This document shows, in pieces, positions 1 to 8,898 of a stretch of DNA of 64,000 nt. The first letter of the stretch is position 1, and each line of letters begins with the position of its first letter. Origin of the DNA: Paenibacillus sp. G2S3 (GTDB lineage: Bacteria; Bacillota; Bacilli; Paenibacillales; Paenibacillaceae); assembly GCF_030123105.1 (NCBI RefSeq), contig NZ_CP126095.1:3596001-3660000 (forward strand), given 5' to 3'. The position numbers were made by a program, and so were the translations under genes. The notes under the pieces are model-generated. The model saw only the letters and a list, made by a program, of their open reading frames with translations, did no database searches and was not told the DNA's origin.

Positions 1-1019
1 AGCTCTTCAGAGTATGGATAATGGGAAGTACGGAAGGAGTTCGCTCCCATCCACTTCATCAGATTAAAGTCTATAATATTGGCCGCTTCATCAAAACCTC
101 TACCATGAATAGGTGAATCTTCATGTTTGCCAAAGCCCTTAAAGTAAAATGGCTTATTGTTAATCAAGAATTTTCCATCTTTAACTTCCACGGTTCTTAC
201 ACCAAACGGTTGCTCATACACATCAACGGTAGTTCCATCCTGAACAAGCTCAATTTGAAGTGTATACAGATAAGCGTTCAAAGGCTGCCAGAGCTTAACA
301 TTCTCAAGTGAGATGGTGCCAGCTTCTCCCGCTTGCTCAGCAACGATGTCCCCTGCTTCGTCCAGCACCGTTACTTTTACTTCTGCTTTGTTTACGATTT
401 TTACAGCGTATTTAACCGTACCATTCAGACCTTCTAAATCCGTTACAATTTCAACATCTTGTACATAGGTATGAGGTGTTGTGTAGATTTTAACAGGACG
501 CTGAAGGCCAGCATAATTGAAAAAATCGAAGTTCGGCTCATTTTTCACTTTTTTACCGATACCGGGTATTTCTTTCTCGGAATAAATTCCGACAGGCAAC
601 GTGGAATAATCCACAATGTTGTTCAGCGCAACCGTTAATCTGTTTTTACCTGATTTAAGGATTTGATTTAGCTCCGTTTCAAAAGGCAGAAAGCCACCTT
701 TATGCTCGACAGCAAGCTCACCATTAACATACACCTTGGCTTGATGTGTCGCGGAACCAAATCTCAAGACAGTACGCTCAGCGGAGAACACATCCGGCAC
801 TGTAAATTCTCTTTCATACCATACCCAGCCTACATGATCACGGATTTCTGCTTTTACCCCAATGTCGTTAAAGGATGCCGGAACAGCCATCGCTATCGTA
901 TCTGTTAGTTTGGATTCAAACCATTTTTCTTGAAAGCCTACACCTGAATCTAACTTAAAGTTCCATAATCCGTTAAGATCAATAATACTGCGAGTTTCAG
1001 TAACGATTGGATATAACAT
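1..1019 (-). CDS. uidA: beta-glucuronidase (GH2), N-terminal part, cut by window edge
   Basis: Hydrolyses beta-D-glucuronides to free glucuronate in the cytoplasm. Reading the minus strand from the ATG at 1019 gives about 339 residues that follow E. coli GUS: sugar-binding domain with [11 protein letters not shown] and VPASFNDIG near the start, [20 protein letters not shown] near the middle, then [11 protein letters not shown], the VRTVEV linker and [18 protein letters not shown], ending in [15 protein letters not shown] just before the catalytic part. The catalytic glutamates lie beyond the window. A strong site (GAGGAGG) stands 7 bases before the ATG. It lies 31 bp after uxaC, so the two form one operon that releases and then isomerises glucuronate. 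Family call is firm; completeness of the gene cannot be seen. Confidence 0.93.
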   Translation of the reverse strand, partial: MLYPIVTETRSIIDLNGLWNFKLDSGVGFQEKWFESKLTDTIAMAVPASFNDIGVKAEIRDHVGWVWYEREFTVPDVFSAERTVLRFGSATHQAKVYVNGELAVEHKGGFLPFETELNQILKSGKNRLTVALNNIVDYSTLPVGIYSEKEIPGIGKKVKNEPNFDFFNYAGLQRPVKIYTTPHTYVQDVEIVTDLEGLNGTVKYAVKIVNKAEVKVTVLDEAGDIVAEQAGEAGTISLENVKLWQPLNAYLYTLQIELVQDGTTVDVYEQPFGVRTVEVKDGKFLINNKPFYFKGFGKHEDSPIHGRGFDEAANIIDFNLMKWMGANSFRTSHYPYSEE

Positions 1020-1050
1020 AAATAAATCCTCCTCTTATTGTATTAACAAT

Positions 1051-2454
1051 TTATCTTTGCAAAAAAAAGTTATCCGCATTATGATAGCCGATCTTTCGAA
1101 TCATCTGTTCCAGAAAATCCATATCGTTAGGAATTAGACCTTGTTCCACCCAGTTTCCAACAATGTTGCATAGAATACGCCGGAAATATTCATGACGAGC
1201 ATAGGACAGAAAGCTTCGAGAATCAGTAAGCATTCCAATAAAATGACTGATCAAACCAACGTTCGCTAAATCCTTCATTTGCTTTTCCATGCCATCAATA
1301 TGGTCATTAAACCACCATCCGGAACCAAACTGCACTTTCCCAGGGATACCCTCTTCATAGTAATTCCCCATCATCCCCGCTAGCACTGCATTATCCTTAG
1401 GATTGAGGTTAAATAGAACCGTTCTTGGCAGGGAGTCTTCCTGATCAAGAGCATCCAAGAATCTGGACAATCCTTGTGCAAAATTAGTTTCACCCACAGA
1501 ATCAAAACCTGTGTCTGAGCCAATAAGCTTTTTCATTTTCGTATTATTATTGCGGATAGCGCCCATATGCAGCTGCATCACCCACTGTTTCTCCGCGTAC
1601 ATTTTTCCTAATGCTTTGAGCAGATAAGAACGGTAGTCAGTGATCTCAGCTTCGCTAAGCGTCTCTTTATTCAATCTTTTGTTAAAAATAGCTGTAGCTG
1701 CTTCCTCGGAAATCTCCGAATAATCCAGCTTCTGAATATCATGATCCGATGCACGCCCGCCATGCTCATGGAAGTAATTCACTCTTTGCTTCAACGCGTT
1801 CAGAAAATCCTCCAAAGAATCAATCGAACTTCCAGTGACCGTCTTCAAATCATCTAACCAGGATAAAAAGGAAGCGGATTCAATATTAAGCGCGCCATCC
1901 GGTCTGAACGTCGGTGCAATACGCGTCTCAAAAGTTTCATCTTGGTTTAAAAGATCGTGGTACTCAAGTGTGGATAGTGGATCATCTGTCGTTCCAATAA
2001 ATTTCACATTTGATTTTGCAATATAACCTCTCGGTCTATGCGTAGGCAGTAGCAGCTTCTCATTACATTCCGTCCAAATTTCATGTGCTGTTGATGGACT
2101 AAGAATTTTCTCTATCCCGAAGAACATCTTCAATTCCAGATGTGTCCAATGATACAGAGGATTTCCTATTAAATGCGGAACCGTCTCAGCCCAAGCCTGA
2201 AACTTCTCCCAATCATCTGCATCTCCAGTGATGAACTTCTCGCCAATACCGTGCATACGCATGGTACGCCATTTGTAATGATCCCCCCCAAGCCAGAGTT
2301 GAGTAATATTAGCATACGGCTTGTTTTCCCATATTTCTTGGGGATTCAGATGACAGTGAAAGTCAAAAATAGGCAATTGGTTCGCACCATTTCCAAACAG
2401 TCGTACAGCTGTATCTGAATTTAACAGAAAGTGATGATCCAGAAAACTTCTCAT
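1051..2454 (-). CDS. uxaC: uronate isomerase (glucuronate/galacturonate isomerase)
   Basis: Interconverts D-glucuronate with D-fructuronate and D-galacturonate with D-tagaturonate, the first step of hexuronate breakdown. The 467 residues match the usual family length. Metal-binding DFHCHLNP (HxH) is near residue 33, QLHMGAIRNNN is in the second half and the end is HNADNFFLQR. The ATG at 2454 follows AAAGGAGATC. It is the first gene of the uxaC-uidA operon. Its promoter (TTGACA at 2576-2581, 17-bp spacer, TAAATT at 2553-2558) runs into a 57-bp palindrome, so the divergent ROK protein is the probable repressor. The downstream fructuronate pathway genes are not in the window. Confidence 0.96.
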   Translation of the reverse strand: MRSFLDHHFLLNSDTAVRLFGNGANQLPIFDFHCHLNPQEIWENKPYANITQLWLGGDHYKWRTMRMHGIGEKFITGDADDWEKFQAWAETVPHLIGNPLYHWTHLELKMFFGIEKILSPSTAHEIWTECNEKLLLPTHRPRGYIAKSNVKFIGTTDDPLSTLEYHDLLNQDETFETRIAPTFRPDGALNIESASFLSWLDDLKTVTGSSIDSLEDFLNALKQRVNYFHEHGGRASDHDIQKLDYSEISEEAATAIFNKRLNKETLSEAEITDYRSYLLKALGKMYAEKQWVMQLHMGAIRNNNTKMKKLIGSDTGFDSVGETNFAQGLSRFLDALDQEDSLPRTVLFNLNPKDNAVLAGMMGNYYEEGIPGKVQFGSGWWFNDHIDGMEKQMKDLANVGLISHFIGMLTDSRSFLSYARHEYFRRILCNIVGNWVEQGLIPNDMDFLEQMIRKIGYHNADNFFLQR

Positions 2455-2501
2455 ACATGATCTCCTTTCAAATTCATAATCAGGTAACTCTCTTACAAGT
2501 T

Positions 2502-2558
2502 TAAATTATCCTTATAGTTAATTTGTTTAATAAACAAATTAACTATAAGGATAATTTA
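2502..2558. promoter_or_regulatory. 57-bp perfect palindrome, probable ROK operator
   Basis: Two arms of 28 bp (2502-2529 and 2531-2558) are exact reverse complements around a single central A at 2530. The inner part, AGTTAATTTGTTTA and its mirror, resembles the XylR-type ROK operator (TTAGTTTGTTT half site). The right end is exactly the -10 hexamer of the uxaC promoter, so a bound repressor would cover the -10 and the transcription start. The arms are about twice as long as one dimer operator needs, so two nested sites or a transcript hairpin are both possible. Confidence 0.75.
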
Positions 2559-2603
2559 TCAATTCCCTTTCATTTTGTCAAATGTATGTTACAGCAGTAT
2601 AAT
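2553..2603. promoter_or_regulatory. face-to-face promoters of uxaC and the ROK gene
   Basis: On the minus strand, TTGACA (2576-2581), a 17-bp spacer and TAAATT (2553-2558) face uxaC. On the plus strand, TTGTCA (2575-2580), a 17-bp spacer and TATAAT (2598-2603) face the ROK gene. The two -35 boxes occupy the same bases on opposite strands, so polymerase can use only one promoter at a time. Read directly from sequence; use in the cell is inferred. Confidence 0.65.
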
Positions 2604-2660
2604 AACTCTTGATAGGAAGAAAAAGAGCATCAGAATCACTGCTCAAATTGGAGGATAATA

Positions 2661-3836
2661 ATGATTACCGGTGATGCTTCATACATAAAGAAGATTAATC
2701 GTTCTCTGATCATCAGAGAAATTGTTAAGAAAGGAATGATCTCCCGGGCAGATCTATCCAAAGCTGTAGCACTAACAAGAGCAACTATCTCTGTTCAAGT
2801 AGCTGATCTGTTAGAAGATGAATTGGTCGTAGAAACACAACTTGAACATAATGCTGTAGGACGAAAGCCAATTATGCTCTCTTTAAATGCTGACGCGGGT
2901 TATGCCCTCGGTATTGATCTAGATTACGGGCAAATATCCTTTGCGCTTACAGATCTTCTAGGACGCCCAGTATTTTCTAACATCGTTAAGCTTGAAACCA
3001 CTGACTATTCAGAGATTCTTGCTCTGCTAATTAAACATATCATCACATACAAAAAAAATTACACAAATAGTCGATATGGCATTATTGGTATAGTGATCGC
3101 CATTCACGGCCTCGTCTCAAATCAAGAGGTGATTCATTATGTTCCTCGTTTGGGATGGAATGACGTTAATCTGAAAGCAGATCTAGAAAAAGCGCTCGAC
3201 CTCGAAATTCATCTAGAGAATAACTCGAATCTCAGTTCTTTTGCCGAAAGAGTCTATGTCCATCATGATACGGATAATCTTTTATCAGCTACATTTCATT
3301 CTGGTATAGGCTTGGGAATGATTATTAACAATAAATTCTTTCGTGGACATGACGGGTTTGCAGGAGAAATTGGGCATATGATTGTGGTGCCGGGCGGAAG
3401 ACCTTGTAAATGCGGAAATAAAGGGTGCTGGGAGAAGTATGCCTCTGAATCTAATATTATGGAGGTTTTGTCTGATAAAAAGAAAACTCCTAATATTACC
3501 TATGAACAAATTCAGGAGTGGATTGACCAAGGTGATGCAGAAGTCACTGAGATTATGGATGAATTTATCTATTATCTCTCCATTGGCTTGAATAATATGA
3601 TCAATATTTATAATCCAGACGTTATCGTGATAGATAGTGAATTGCTCCGGATCTATCCAGACTCTATTCATAAAATCAAACAAAATTTGAATTCACAAAT
3701 TAGCCATTACCGTGAATTGTTAATCTCTACACTTGGAAAAAACTCATCCATTCTAGGAGCTTGCGCTTTGGCCATTCAGTATTTCCTAGATGTACCCGTG
3801 CTGAATCTGCCAAACGCAATGGAAGCTTCAGAGTAA
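2661..3836 (+). CDS. ROK-family transcriptional repressor (XylR/NagC type)
   Basis: Sugar-responsive repressor. Residues 10-60 form a winged helix-turn-helix (RSLIIREIVKKGMISRADLSK, then RATISVQVADLL). The ROK ATPase-fold domain follows with GIDLDYGQISFALTDLLG, the ENNSNLSSFAE segment and the zinc signature CKCGNKGCWEKYA. Length 391 is normal for the regulator branch. ATG 2661 follows TTGGAGG. It diverges from uxaC-uidA, so the inducer is probably a hexuronate or glucuronide; that is inference. It probably represses both directions through the 2502-2558 palindrome. A sugar kinase is unlikely because of the N-terminal DNA-binding domain. Confidence 0.9.
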   Translation: MITGDASYIKKINRSLIIREIVKKGMISRADLSKAVALTRATISVQVADLLEDELVVETQLEHNAVGRKPIMLSLNADAGYALGIDLDYGQISFALTDLLGRPVFSNIVKLETTDYSEILALLIKHIITYKKNYTNSRYGIIGIVIAIHGLVSNQEVIHYVPRLGWNDVNLKADLEKALDLEIHLENNSNLSSFAERVYVHHDTDNLLSATFHSGIGLGMIINNKFFRGHDGFAGEIGHMIVVPGGRPCKCGNKGCWEKYASESNIMEVLSDKKKTPNITYEQIQEWIDQGDAEVTEIMDEFIYYLSIGLNNMINIYNPDVIVIDSELLRIYPDSIHKIKQNLNSQISHYRELLISTLGKNSSILGACALAIQYFLDVPVLNLPNAMEASE

Positions 3837-3945
3837 ATCGCAGTATACTAATTTCACTGAAGTCTATACATCATAACAAATCAAAAGACTATTCATCTAA
3901 GAGTCAGTTGTAGCTACGGAGAATATTTGGACTTCCGGCCGCTGT

Positions 3946-3998
3946 TGTCTCCAGATTTCTTGAATTATACCGCTGTGAGCGGATGAAATCCGGAGACA
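3946..3998. repeat. compound inverted repeat
   Basis: TGTCTCCAGATTTC (3946-3959) is matched by GAAATCCGGAGACA (3985-3998), 13 of 14 bases complementary. Between them CCGC and GCGG (3970-3982) form a second small stem. No T-run follows on either strand, so it does not look like an ordinary terminator. It could be part of a dispersed intergenic element. Confidence 0.5.
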
Positions 3999-4225
3999 AA
4001 GGCGATTGCTATCGCTCCTACAGTTCCAAATCCCCCCTTCGCTACGCTCTCCTTTAGTGCTTTTTAAATTCAAATCATGCAAGCCTTTTCGTAGAAGACC
4101 ACTTAAATTAAAGAGGCCTAAATCAGTTTTTATCTTCTTGCTAGAGCTAACTATTCCACTCGTTCCAAGGTTATGGCTACCCTATTTATTCGTCACCCGC
4201 TAGCTTCAACCCTCCGCTGATCCTT

Positions 4226-4354
4226 ACGGACCCAAATAACACTATAAGTACAATTATCGTCATTTGAGCATGGCTTCGGACCCCATCGCCGCTATTTCCT
4301 AAAAATAGGGCCATACTTAGTGTTTTACATGCCAATAGTTGCTGTGGTGTCCGT
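4226..4354. repeat. 129-bp imperfect palindromic element
   Basis: The ends ACGGAC (4226-4231) and GTCCGT (4349-4354) are exact inverted repeats. AACACTATAAGTA (4238-4250) and TACTTAGTGTT (4314-4324) mirror each other with one gap, and a small stem CTATTT/AAATAG sits at 4292-4308. The nested order suggests a long cruciform or a small non-coding mobile element. No target-site duplication was made out. Confidence 0.4.
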
Positions 4355-4472
4355 TAGAATCTCAAATGTGAGAAAAACCCGAATATAAGGTTAACTGGGT
4401 CCGATTGCGAGTGCTTTCGTTCGCGGAGCGTCCATCGAAGCGCAAAGGTTGATCATGCTCACAAAAAGGAAA

Positions 4473-4511
4473 ACTGTCCCAAGCAGCCATTTCGTGGCTT
4501 TTTGGGACAGT
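4473..4511 (-). terminator. terminator after melA
   Basis: ACTGTCCCAA and TTGGGACAGT pair around an inner AGCCA/TGGCT stem. On the minus strand the hairpin is followed by TTTTCCTTTTT, so it ends melA transcription. Confidence 0.85.
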
Positions 4512-4549
4512 CCCTTATTTTTATCTCTACCATTTAGGATTAGACCGCA

Positions 4550-5848
4550 TTATTTATACGCTGGCAACCAGTCTCCATGAGCTGTGATCAGCTCATCACA
4601 CATATTCGTAATGTCATCCATCGACAGTTCTGCGGCAGTGTGAGGATCGAGCATAGCTGCATGATAAATATGCTCCCTCTTATGCGTAATCGCTGCTTCG
4701 ATCGTTAACAATTGTGTATTAATGTTCGTACGATTTAGTGCGGCACACTGCGGAGGCAGATCTCCCACGAAGGTCGGAGTGACGCCACTTCTGTCTACAA
4801 GGCACGGAACTTCTACACAAGCTTCTTTCGGAAGATTGGTGATAAGACCTGTATTCATAACATTACCACCGATTTTGAAAGGCACATTCGTTTCGATAGC
4901 TTCCATAATATATGAAGCATATTCATGCGAACGTTCATGTACAAGCTCTTTATTATTTACTAATTCTTCACGCATTAGCTGCCAGCGTTCAATTTGATCT
5001 ACACAACGGCGTGGGTACTCGTCGAGTGGAATTTGAAACCGTTCGATGAGTTCAGGATAATTACGTTTGATAAAATAAGGATGATACTCTGCATTATGTT
5101 CTGAAGACTCCGTAATATAGTAACCAAATTTAAGCATCATTTCATAACGAACCATATCCCCGTGATTCTCTTTCTGCTTCTCGGCAGCGCGACGTTTGAT
5201 TTCCGGATATAAGTCCTCTCCGTCCTTCGTAACCTCGAGTAGCCAAGCCATATGGTTAATCCCGGCAATCTTAGCCTGTACACCCGTCTGATCCATTCCC
5301 AGATGCTCGAATAAGCCTGGAATACAATGCTGTACGCTATGACATAATCCAACAGTCTTCACACCACCATAAGTGTTCATCACATTGGTCAATACTGCCA
5401 TTGGATTCGTATAATTCATGAACAGAGCATCTGGACAAACCTCTCTCACATCTGCCGCAAAATCAAGCATGACAGGAATCGTGCGTAAGTTGCGGAAAAC
5501 ACCACCGATACCAACCGTGTCCGCAATCGTTTGACGCAAGCCATATTTCTTCGGAATTTCAAAGTCTGTAATGGTACAAGGATCGTAACCCCCGACCTGA
5601 ATCGCATTTATCACATATTTAGCTCCGCGCAAAGCTTCCTTGCGATCCGTATAGGATTTCACGACACAAGTACTACCACTACTTGCTTTTATATTACTCA
5701 GCATATTCTCGGAATCTTTTAGGCGCTGAAGATCAATATCATATAGGGCAAGCTCAAAGCCTTGAAGGGCTGGAGTTCTCATACAATCTCCTAAAACGTT
5801 CTTTGCAAACACAGTACTACCCGCTCCGATAAATGTAATTTTGGACAT
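4550..5848 (-). CDS. melA: alpha-galactosidase, glycoside hydrolase family 4
   Basis: Cleaves alpha-galactosides such as melibiose in the cytoplasm by the NAD- and Mn-dependent redox mechanism of GH4. The dinucleotide fold opens the protein (KITFIGAGSTVFAKNVLGD). NYTNPM lies at 145-150, the metal-binding CHS at 169-171 and GINHMAWL near 200. The whole 432-residue sequence follows B. subtilis MelA to its end (AHGDWLPAYK). ATG 5848 follows TAAGGAGGAATATTTCAT. It is divergent from an AraC regulator, the probable activator, and a full-consensus cre site lies between them. A GH4 relative with another sugar preference cannot be wholly excluded. Confidence 0.92.
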   Translation of the reverse strand: MSKITFIGAGSTVFAKNVLGDCMRTPALQGFELALYDIDLQRLKDSENMLSNIKASSGSTCVVKSYTDRKEALRGAKYVINAIQVGGYDPCTITDFEIPKKYGLRQTIADTVGIGGVFRNLRTIPVMLDFAADVREVCPDALFMNYTNPMAVLTNVMNTYGGVKTVGLCHSVQHCIPGLFEHLGMDQTGVQAKIAGINHMAWLLEVTKDGEDLYPEIKRRAAEKQKENHGDMVRYEMMLKFGYYITESSEHNAEYHPYFIKRNYPELIERFQIPLDEYPRRCVDQIERWQLMREELVNNKELVHERSHEYASYIMEAIETNVPFKIGGNVMNTGLITNLPKEACVEVPCLVDRSGVTPTFVGDLPPQCAALNRTNINTQLLTIEAAITHKREHIYHAAMLDPHTAAELSMDDITNMCDELITAHGDWLPAYK

Positions 5849-5983
5849 ATGAAATATTCCTCCTTAAGTAGTGAGTTCTACGGTCTCGACATTGCTAACC
5901 ACTCAGAAAACCTAGATGGATTTTCCTTATAAACACTAGAATGTCGGAGGGTATCCGTCTCTCTCTTCACTATTCACTATAAA

Positions 5984-5997
5984 TGAGAGCGGTCTCA
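5984..5997. promoter_or_regulatory. cre site (CcpA) between melA and its AraC regulator
   Basis: TGAGAGCGGTCTCA fits the cre consensus TGWNANCGNTNWCA at every defined position on both strands. It stands about 135 bp before melA and 106 bp before the AraC gene, so glucose repression of one or both is likely. Confidence 0.65.
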
Positions 5998-6102
5998 ATG
6001 AGTATGGAGAAATACAATTCATATATGGATGTTTGTTGCATTTAAGTGCTATCTCCTATAATCTAATTGTAATTCAAATCATGTATAGGAGGTCAAAAGC
6101 TA

Positions 6103-6966
6103 ATGGCTTCAGAGCATTATCATTTCTCAGCAGGGTTTAATCTTGCTCCAGATGAACCCGACCTGACTGTATTGTTCAGCGGTGAAGGCAAACCGGTTCC
6201 TGGCCATAAGATGGGGCCTTCAGTTCACGATTACTACCTTATACATACCGTAATGGATGGAAAGGGTGTGTTTCAGAGTGGAAGTAACTCTCAGGTATGT
6301 GGTACAGGAGATACCTTTGTCATTTTCCCAGGGGCATTATTTAGCTATCAGGCAGACATGGAACAGCCTTGGACCTATGTTTGGGTTGCCTTGCAAGGGG
6401 ATGCCGTTCAGCAGCTATTTAAAGAAGTGGGGATTACACCGGAGAAGCCGATAATACACTTAGATAACCTTAAAGAGATACATAACTTGTATGAACATAT
6501 TCGTTTTTCCTTTCAGCAGTCTGCTTATCCAAGGTTGGAAAGTTTGGAAGCTTCTGGGTGGCTGCGCCTTCTAGTGCACAAATTCGGCCTTGCGAACTTA
6601 GGTTCGCTCACCCCTAAATCCGCACAATTACCAGATGTTATCGACCGCCAGATCAATCAAGCGATCCGCTGGATCTCTCTCCAATTTCCACAACAGATCA
6701 GTATCGACCACATGGCATCCTCTCTGGGTTATCATAGGGCGCATCTCTCTAAGGCCTTTAAGCAAAAGATCGGAATGTCACCCAAGCAATATTTGTTAAA
6801 GGTGCGCATGGATAAAGCAAAGGAACTGCTTGGAGGAACGCTCACCATCGACCAGGTTTCCTCTTCGGTCGGTTTCAATGATGCGTTATATTTCTCCAAG
6901 CAGTTCCGTAAGTGGAGCGGCATGTCCCCCAGTGAATATCGAAGCCATCTTCGATCTGGCACATGA
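6103..6966 (+). CDS. AraC-family regulator with cupin sensor domain
   Basis: Probable activator of melA. Residues 20-150 form an AraC-type cupin ligand domain (HDYYLIHTVMDGKGVFQ, GDTFVIFPGALFSYQAD). The last 100 residues hold two helix-turn-helix units (ISIDHMASSLGYHRAHLSKAFKQKIG, then LTIDQVSSSVGFNDALYFSKQFRKWSGMSPSEYR). The 287-residue length fits the MsmR/RafR type. ATG 6103 follows AGGAGGTCAAAAGCTA. The ligand is inferred to be an alpha-galactoside from its divergent neighbour only. Confidence 0.88.
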   Translation: MASEHYHFSAGFNLAPDEPDLTVLFSGEGKPVPGHKMGPSVHDYYLIHTVMDGKGVFQSGSNSQVCGTGDTFVIFPGALFSYQADMEQPWTYVWVALQGDAVQQLFKEVGITPEKPIIHLDNLKEIHNLYEHIRFSFQQSAYPRLESLEASGWLRLLVHKFGLANLGSLTPKSAQLPDVIDRQINQAIRWISLQFPQQISIDHMASSLGYHRAHLSKAFKQKIGMSPKQYLLKVRMDKAKELLGGTLTIDQVSSSVGFNDALYFSKQFRKWSGMSPSEYRSHLRSGT

Positions 6967-6977
6967 TTGCTTTTCGG

Positions 6978-7502
6978 TTATTTCATTGCTTTAGATAAAA
7001 TCGAGGTGACAAACGCTGTCTTTCCTTCACAGTAAGCATCAATATCATACCGGTATTGTACCGCCAGACGCTGTTTGACTTCTGCATATGCTTGACGCGC
7101 TACCGCATTTGAACGGAGATAGTCTCTAAAAGCGATATGCTCCAAATACCCTTTTCCATCCTTAGGGCATACATACAGATGATATTTCATGAATTCATCC
7201 GCTTGACGTCTTTTGAAGGCTTCCCTGCCCTCGATTCCCAAGTTCCCTTGATGTTCATAACCATGCTGTTGTAGACGTTCTATGATTTGTGGGAGTACAT
7301 CGTAGCTATCCATTACAAGATCAATATCTATGATGGGTTTAGCAGCGAGCCCTTCGATGGAAGTACTCCCCACATGCTCTATCGTAAGAATGAGATCTCC
7401 AACATAAGATAACAGCTGATCTCTTATTCTATTGAATTCTACCTTCCACTCTGGATCATACGGGACAACCTCTACGACTTTCGTCTTCTGAGCGATGCTC
7501 AT
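6978..7502 (-). CDS. GrpB/CoaE-like nucleotidyltransferase-fold protein
   Basis: Member of the GrpB family (UPF0157), whose fold is that of nucleotidyltransferases. Visible family motifs are VEVVPYDPEWKVEFNRIRDQL, IEHVGSTSIEGLAAKPIIDIDLVM (the GSTS and DID residues of the fold) and FRDYLRSNAVARQAYAEVK. The biochemical role of the family is not settled. Its ATG overlaps the stop of the MFS gene by 4 bases behind GCAGGAGGTGC, so the pair is translationally coupled. Confidence 0.85.
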   Translation of the reverse strand: MSIAQKTKVVEVVPYDPEWKVEFNRIRDQLLSYVGDLILTIEHVGSTSIEGLAAKPIIDIDLVMDSYDVLPQIIERLQQHGYEHQGNLGIEGREAFKRRQADEFMKYHLYVCPKDGKGYLEHIAFRDYLRSNAVARQAYAEVKQRLAVQYRYDIDAYCEGKTAFVTSILSKAMK

Positions 7503-8722
7503 GCACCTCCTGCGTTGAATGCCTTCTTCTCAATTACTCTATAGACTATCCATATGCATATAGCGGCTACAATTAACATTCCACCCATTAAGCAAACACC
7601 ACTCCAGCCCCAATGCTGCCATGCAAAGCTTCCTAATGTTGATCCAATTGCGCCACCTGTAAAAGTACTGACCATAAAAACAGTATTAATTCGGCTTCGT
7701 GCCGCCGGCTCAAGTGCATAGATCCGCGTTTGGTTACTAACCTGTGACCCTTGTACTCCTAGATCCAGAATAATAACTCCGGCAATCAGGCTCCAGATTG
7801 TAAATCCAGCTAAACCGAAGAATCCATAAGCAATCAATGTAAGCAACAGTAGTATACCTACTATCTTTTTCGGTGCGATCCTGTCGGCTAACCTCCCGAT
7901 AAATGGAGCACCCGCAGCACCAGCTACACCAATTAACCCAAACAAGCCTGTGATAGAGCTACTGTAGTGGTATGGTTCTCCTTCTAGAAAGAAAGCCAGT
8001 GAAGTCCAGAACACGCTGAAGCCACCAAACATACACGCCCCAATTAGTGATGCTTCACGAAGCGTCGAATATCTACGAATCAAATTCCCCATTGATTTCA
8101 GTAGATCCGTGTAGGTTGAATTATTTTCTGGTTTCGTCTTGGGGATTAGTTGGTATAAGATAAGGGATAACAATAGCATTATAACTGCGGCAATCCAGTA
8201 CATCGCTCTCCAGCCAAACATATCTCCTATAATACCGGATATCGTTCTGGCCAGTAAAATACCAAAAAACAACCCGCTCATTACGGTTCCAATTACCTTA
8301 CCCCGTTCTTCTGGCAAAGCAAGCTCCGCCGAGAGAGGAATGATGACCTGCGGCACCACCGTAGTTATGCCAATAGCAAAACTGGCGATATACATCCAAA
8401 TAAGGTTCTGAGCTGTGGCGAAACCAACCAGTGACAGTGATACAGCAATAAGAAGCCCTGATATTAGTGTTCTTCGTTCACGAATGTCGCCTAACGGAAC
8501 AAAGAATAACATCCCAAGCGCATAACCGATCTGAGTAAGCATCGATACATATCCTACTGCGTTAGAGGATGCATGGAATGTTCGTCCTATATCGGCCAAA
8601 AGGGGCTGATTGTAATACATATTTGCGACGCTTAATCCTGATGCAATGGCTAAAATAAGTATGAATTGCTTAGTTAGGCCTCCTCCTACACGAACTGCAG
8701 CGGGTGTGATAGATTGTGTCAT
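7499..8722 (-). CDS. MFS transporter, 12 membrane segments
   Basis: Major facilitator protein of 407 residues. The first half has NMYYNQPLLADIGR in the first loop region and the family A-motif-like GDIRERRTLI; the second half has GRLADRIAPKKI. Twelve hydrophobic segments can be followed. The NMYYNQP start is typical of YnfM-like drug or arabinose exporters; the substrate is unknown. ATG 8722 follows GGAGGCACAGAATTTC. First gene of a two-gene operon with the GrpB-like gene. Confidence 0.85.
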   Translation of the reverse strand: MTQSITPAAVRVGGGLTKQFILILAIASGLSVANMYYNQPLLADIGRTFHASSNAVGYVSMLTQIGYALGMLFFVPLGDIRERRTLISGLLIAVSLSLVGFATAQNLIWMYIASFAIGITTVVPQVIIPLSAELALPEERGKVIGTVMSGLFFGILLARTISGIIGDMFGWRAMYWIAAVIMLLLSLILYQLIPKTKPENNSTYTDLLKSMGNLIRRYSTLREASLIGACMFGGFSVFWTSLAFFLEGEPYHYSSSITGLFGLIGVAGAAGAPFIGRLADRIAPKKIVGILLLLTLIAYGFFGLAGFTIWSLIAGVIILDLGVQGSQVSNQTRIYALEPAARSRINTVFMVSTFTGGAIGSTLGSFAWQHWGWSGVCLMGGMLIVAAICIWIVYRVIEKKAFNAGGA

Positions 8723-8898
8723 GAAATTCTGTGCCTCCGATTACGTATGCTGCATCAAACAGCAAGCTTTATTTTCCTAATACATTATAGCAGTCACTGT
8801 CAAGCTAACGTATTTCTGCGATATAATAATCATCCAAATATATATGATCTACAGAAGTACAATTTATATTTGAATATATTGAGCGAGGAGTAAATAAC

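Larger units (their letters stand above)
3837..4549. other. 713-bp gene-free region with structured elements
   Basis: Lies between the convergent ROK and melA genes. The short open frames here (for example 3897-4082 minus and 4006-4203 plus) have no ribosome binding site and no recognisable product. The region instead holds two imperfect palindromic elements (3946-3998 and 4226-4354) and the terminator at 4473-4511, each listed separately. Confidence 0.6.

Noticed and set aside
3897..4203. Two small open frames (minus 3897-4082, plus 4006-4203)
   Set aside because: No ribosome binding sites, no recognisable products, and they overlap structured repeat sequence.
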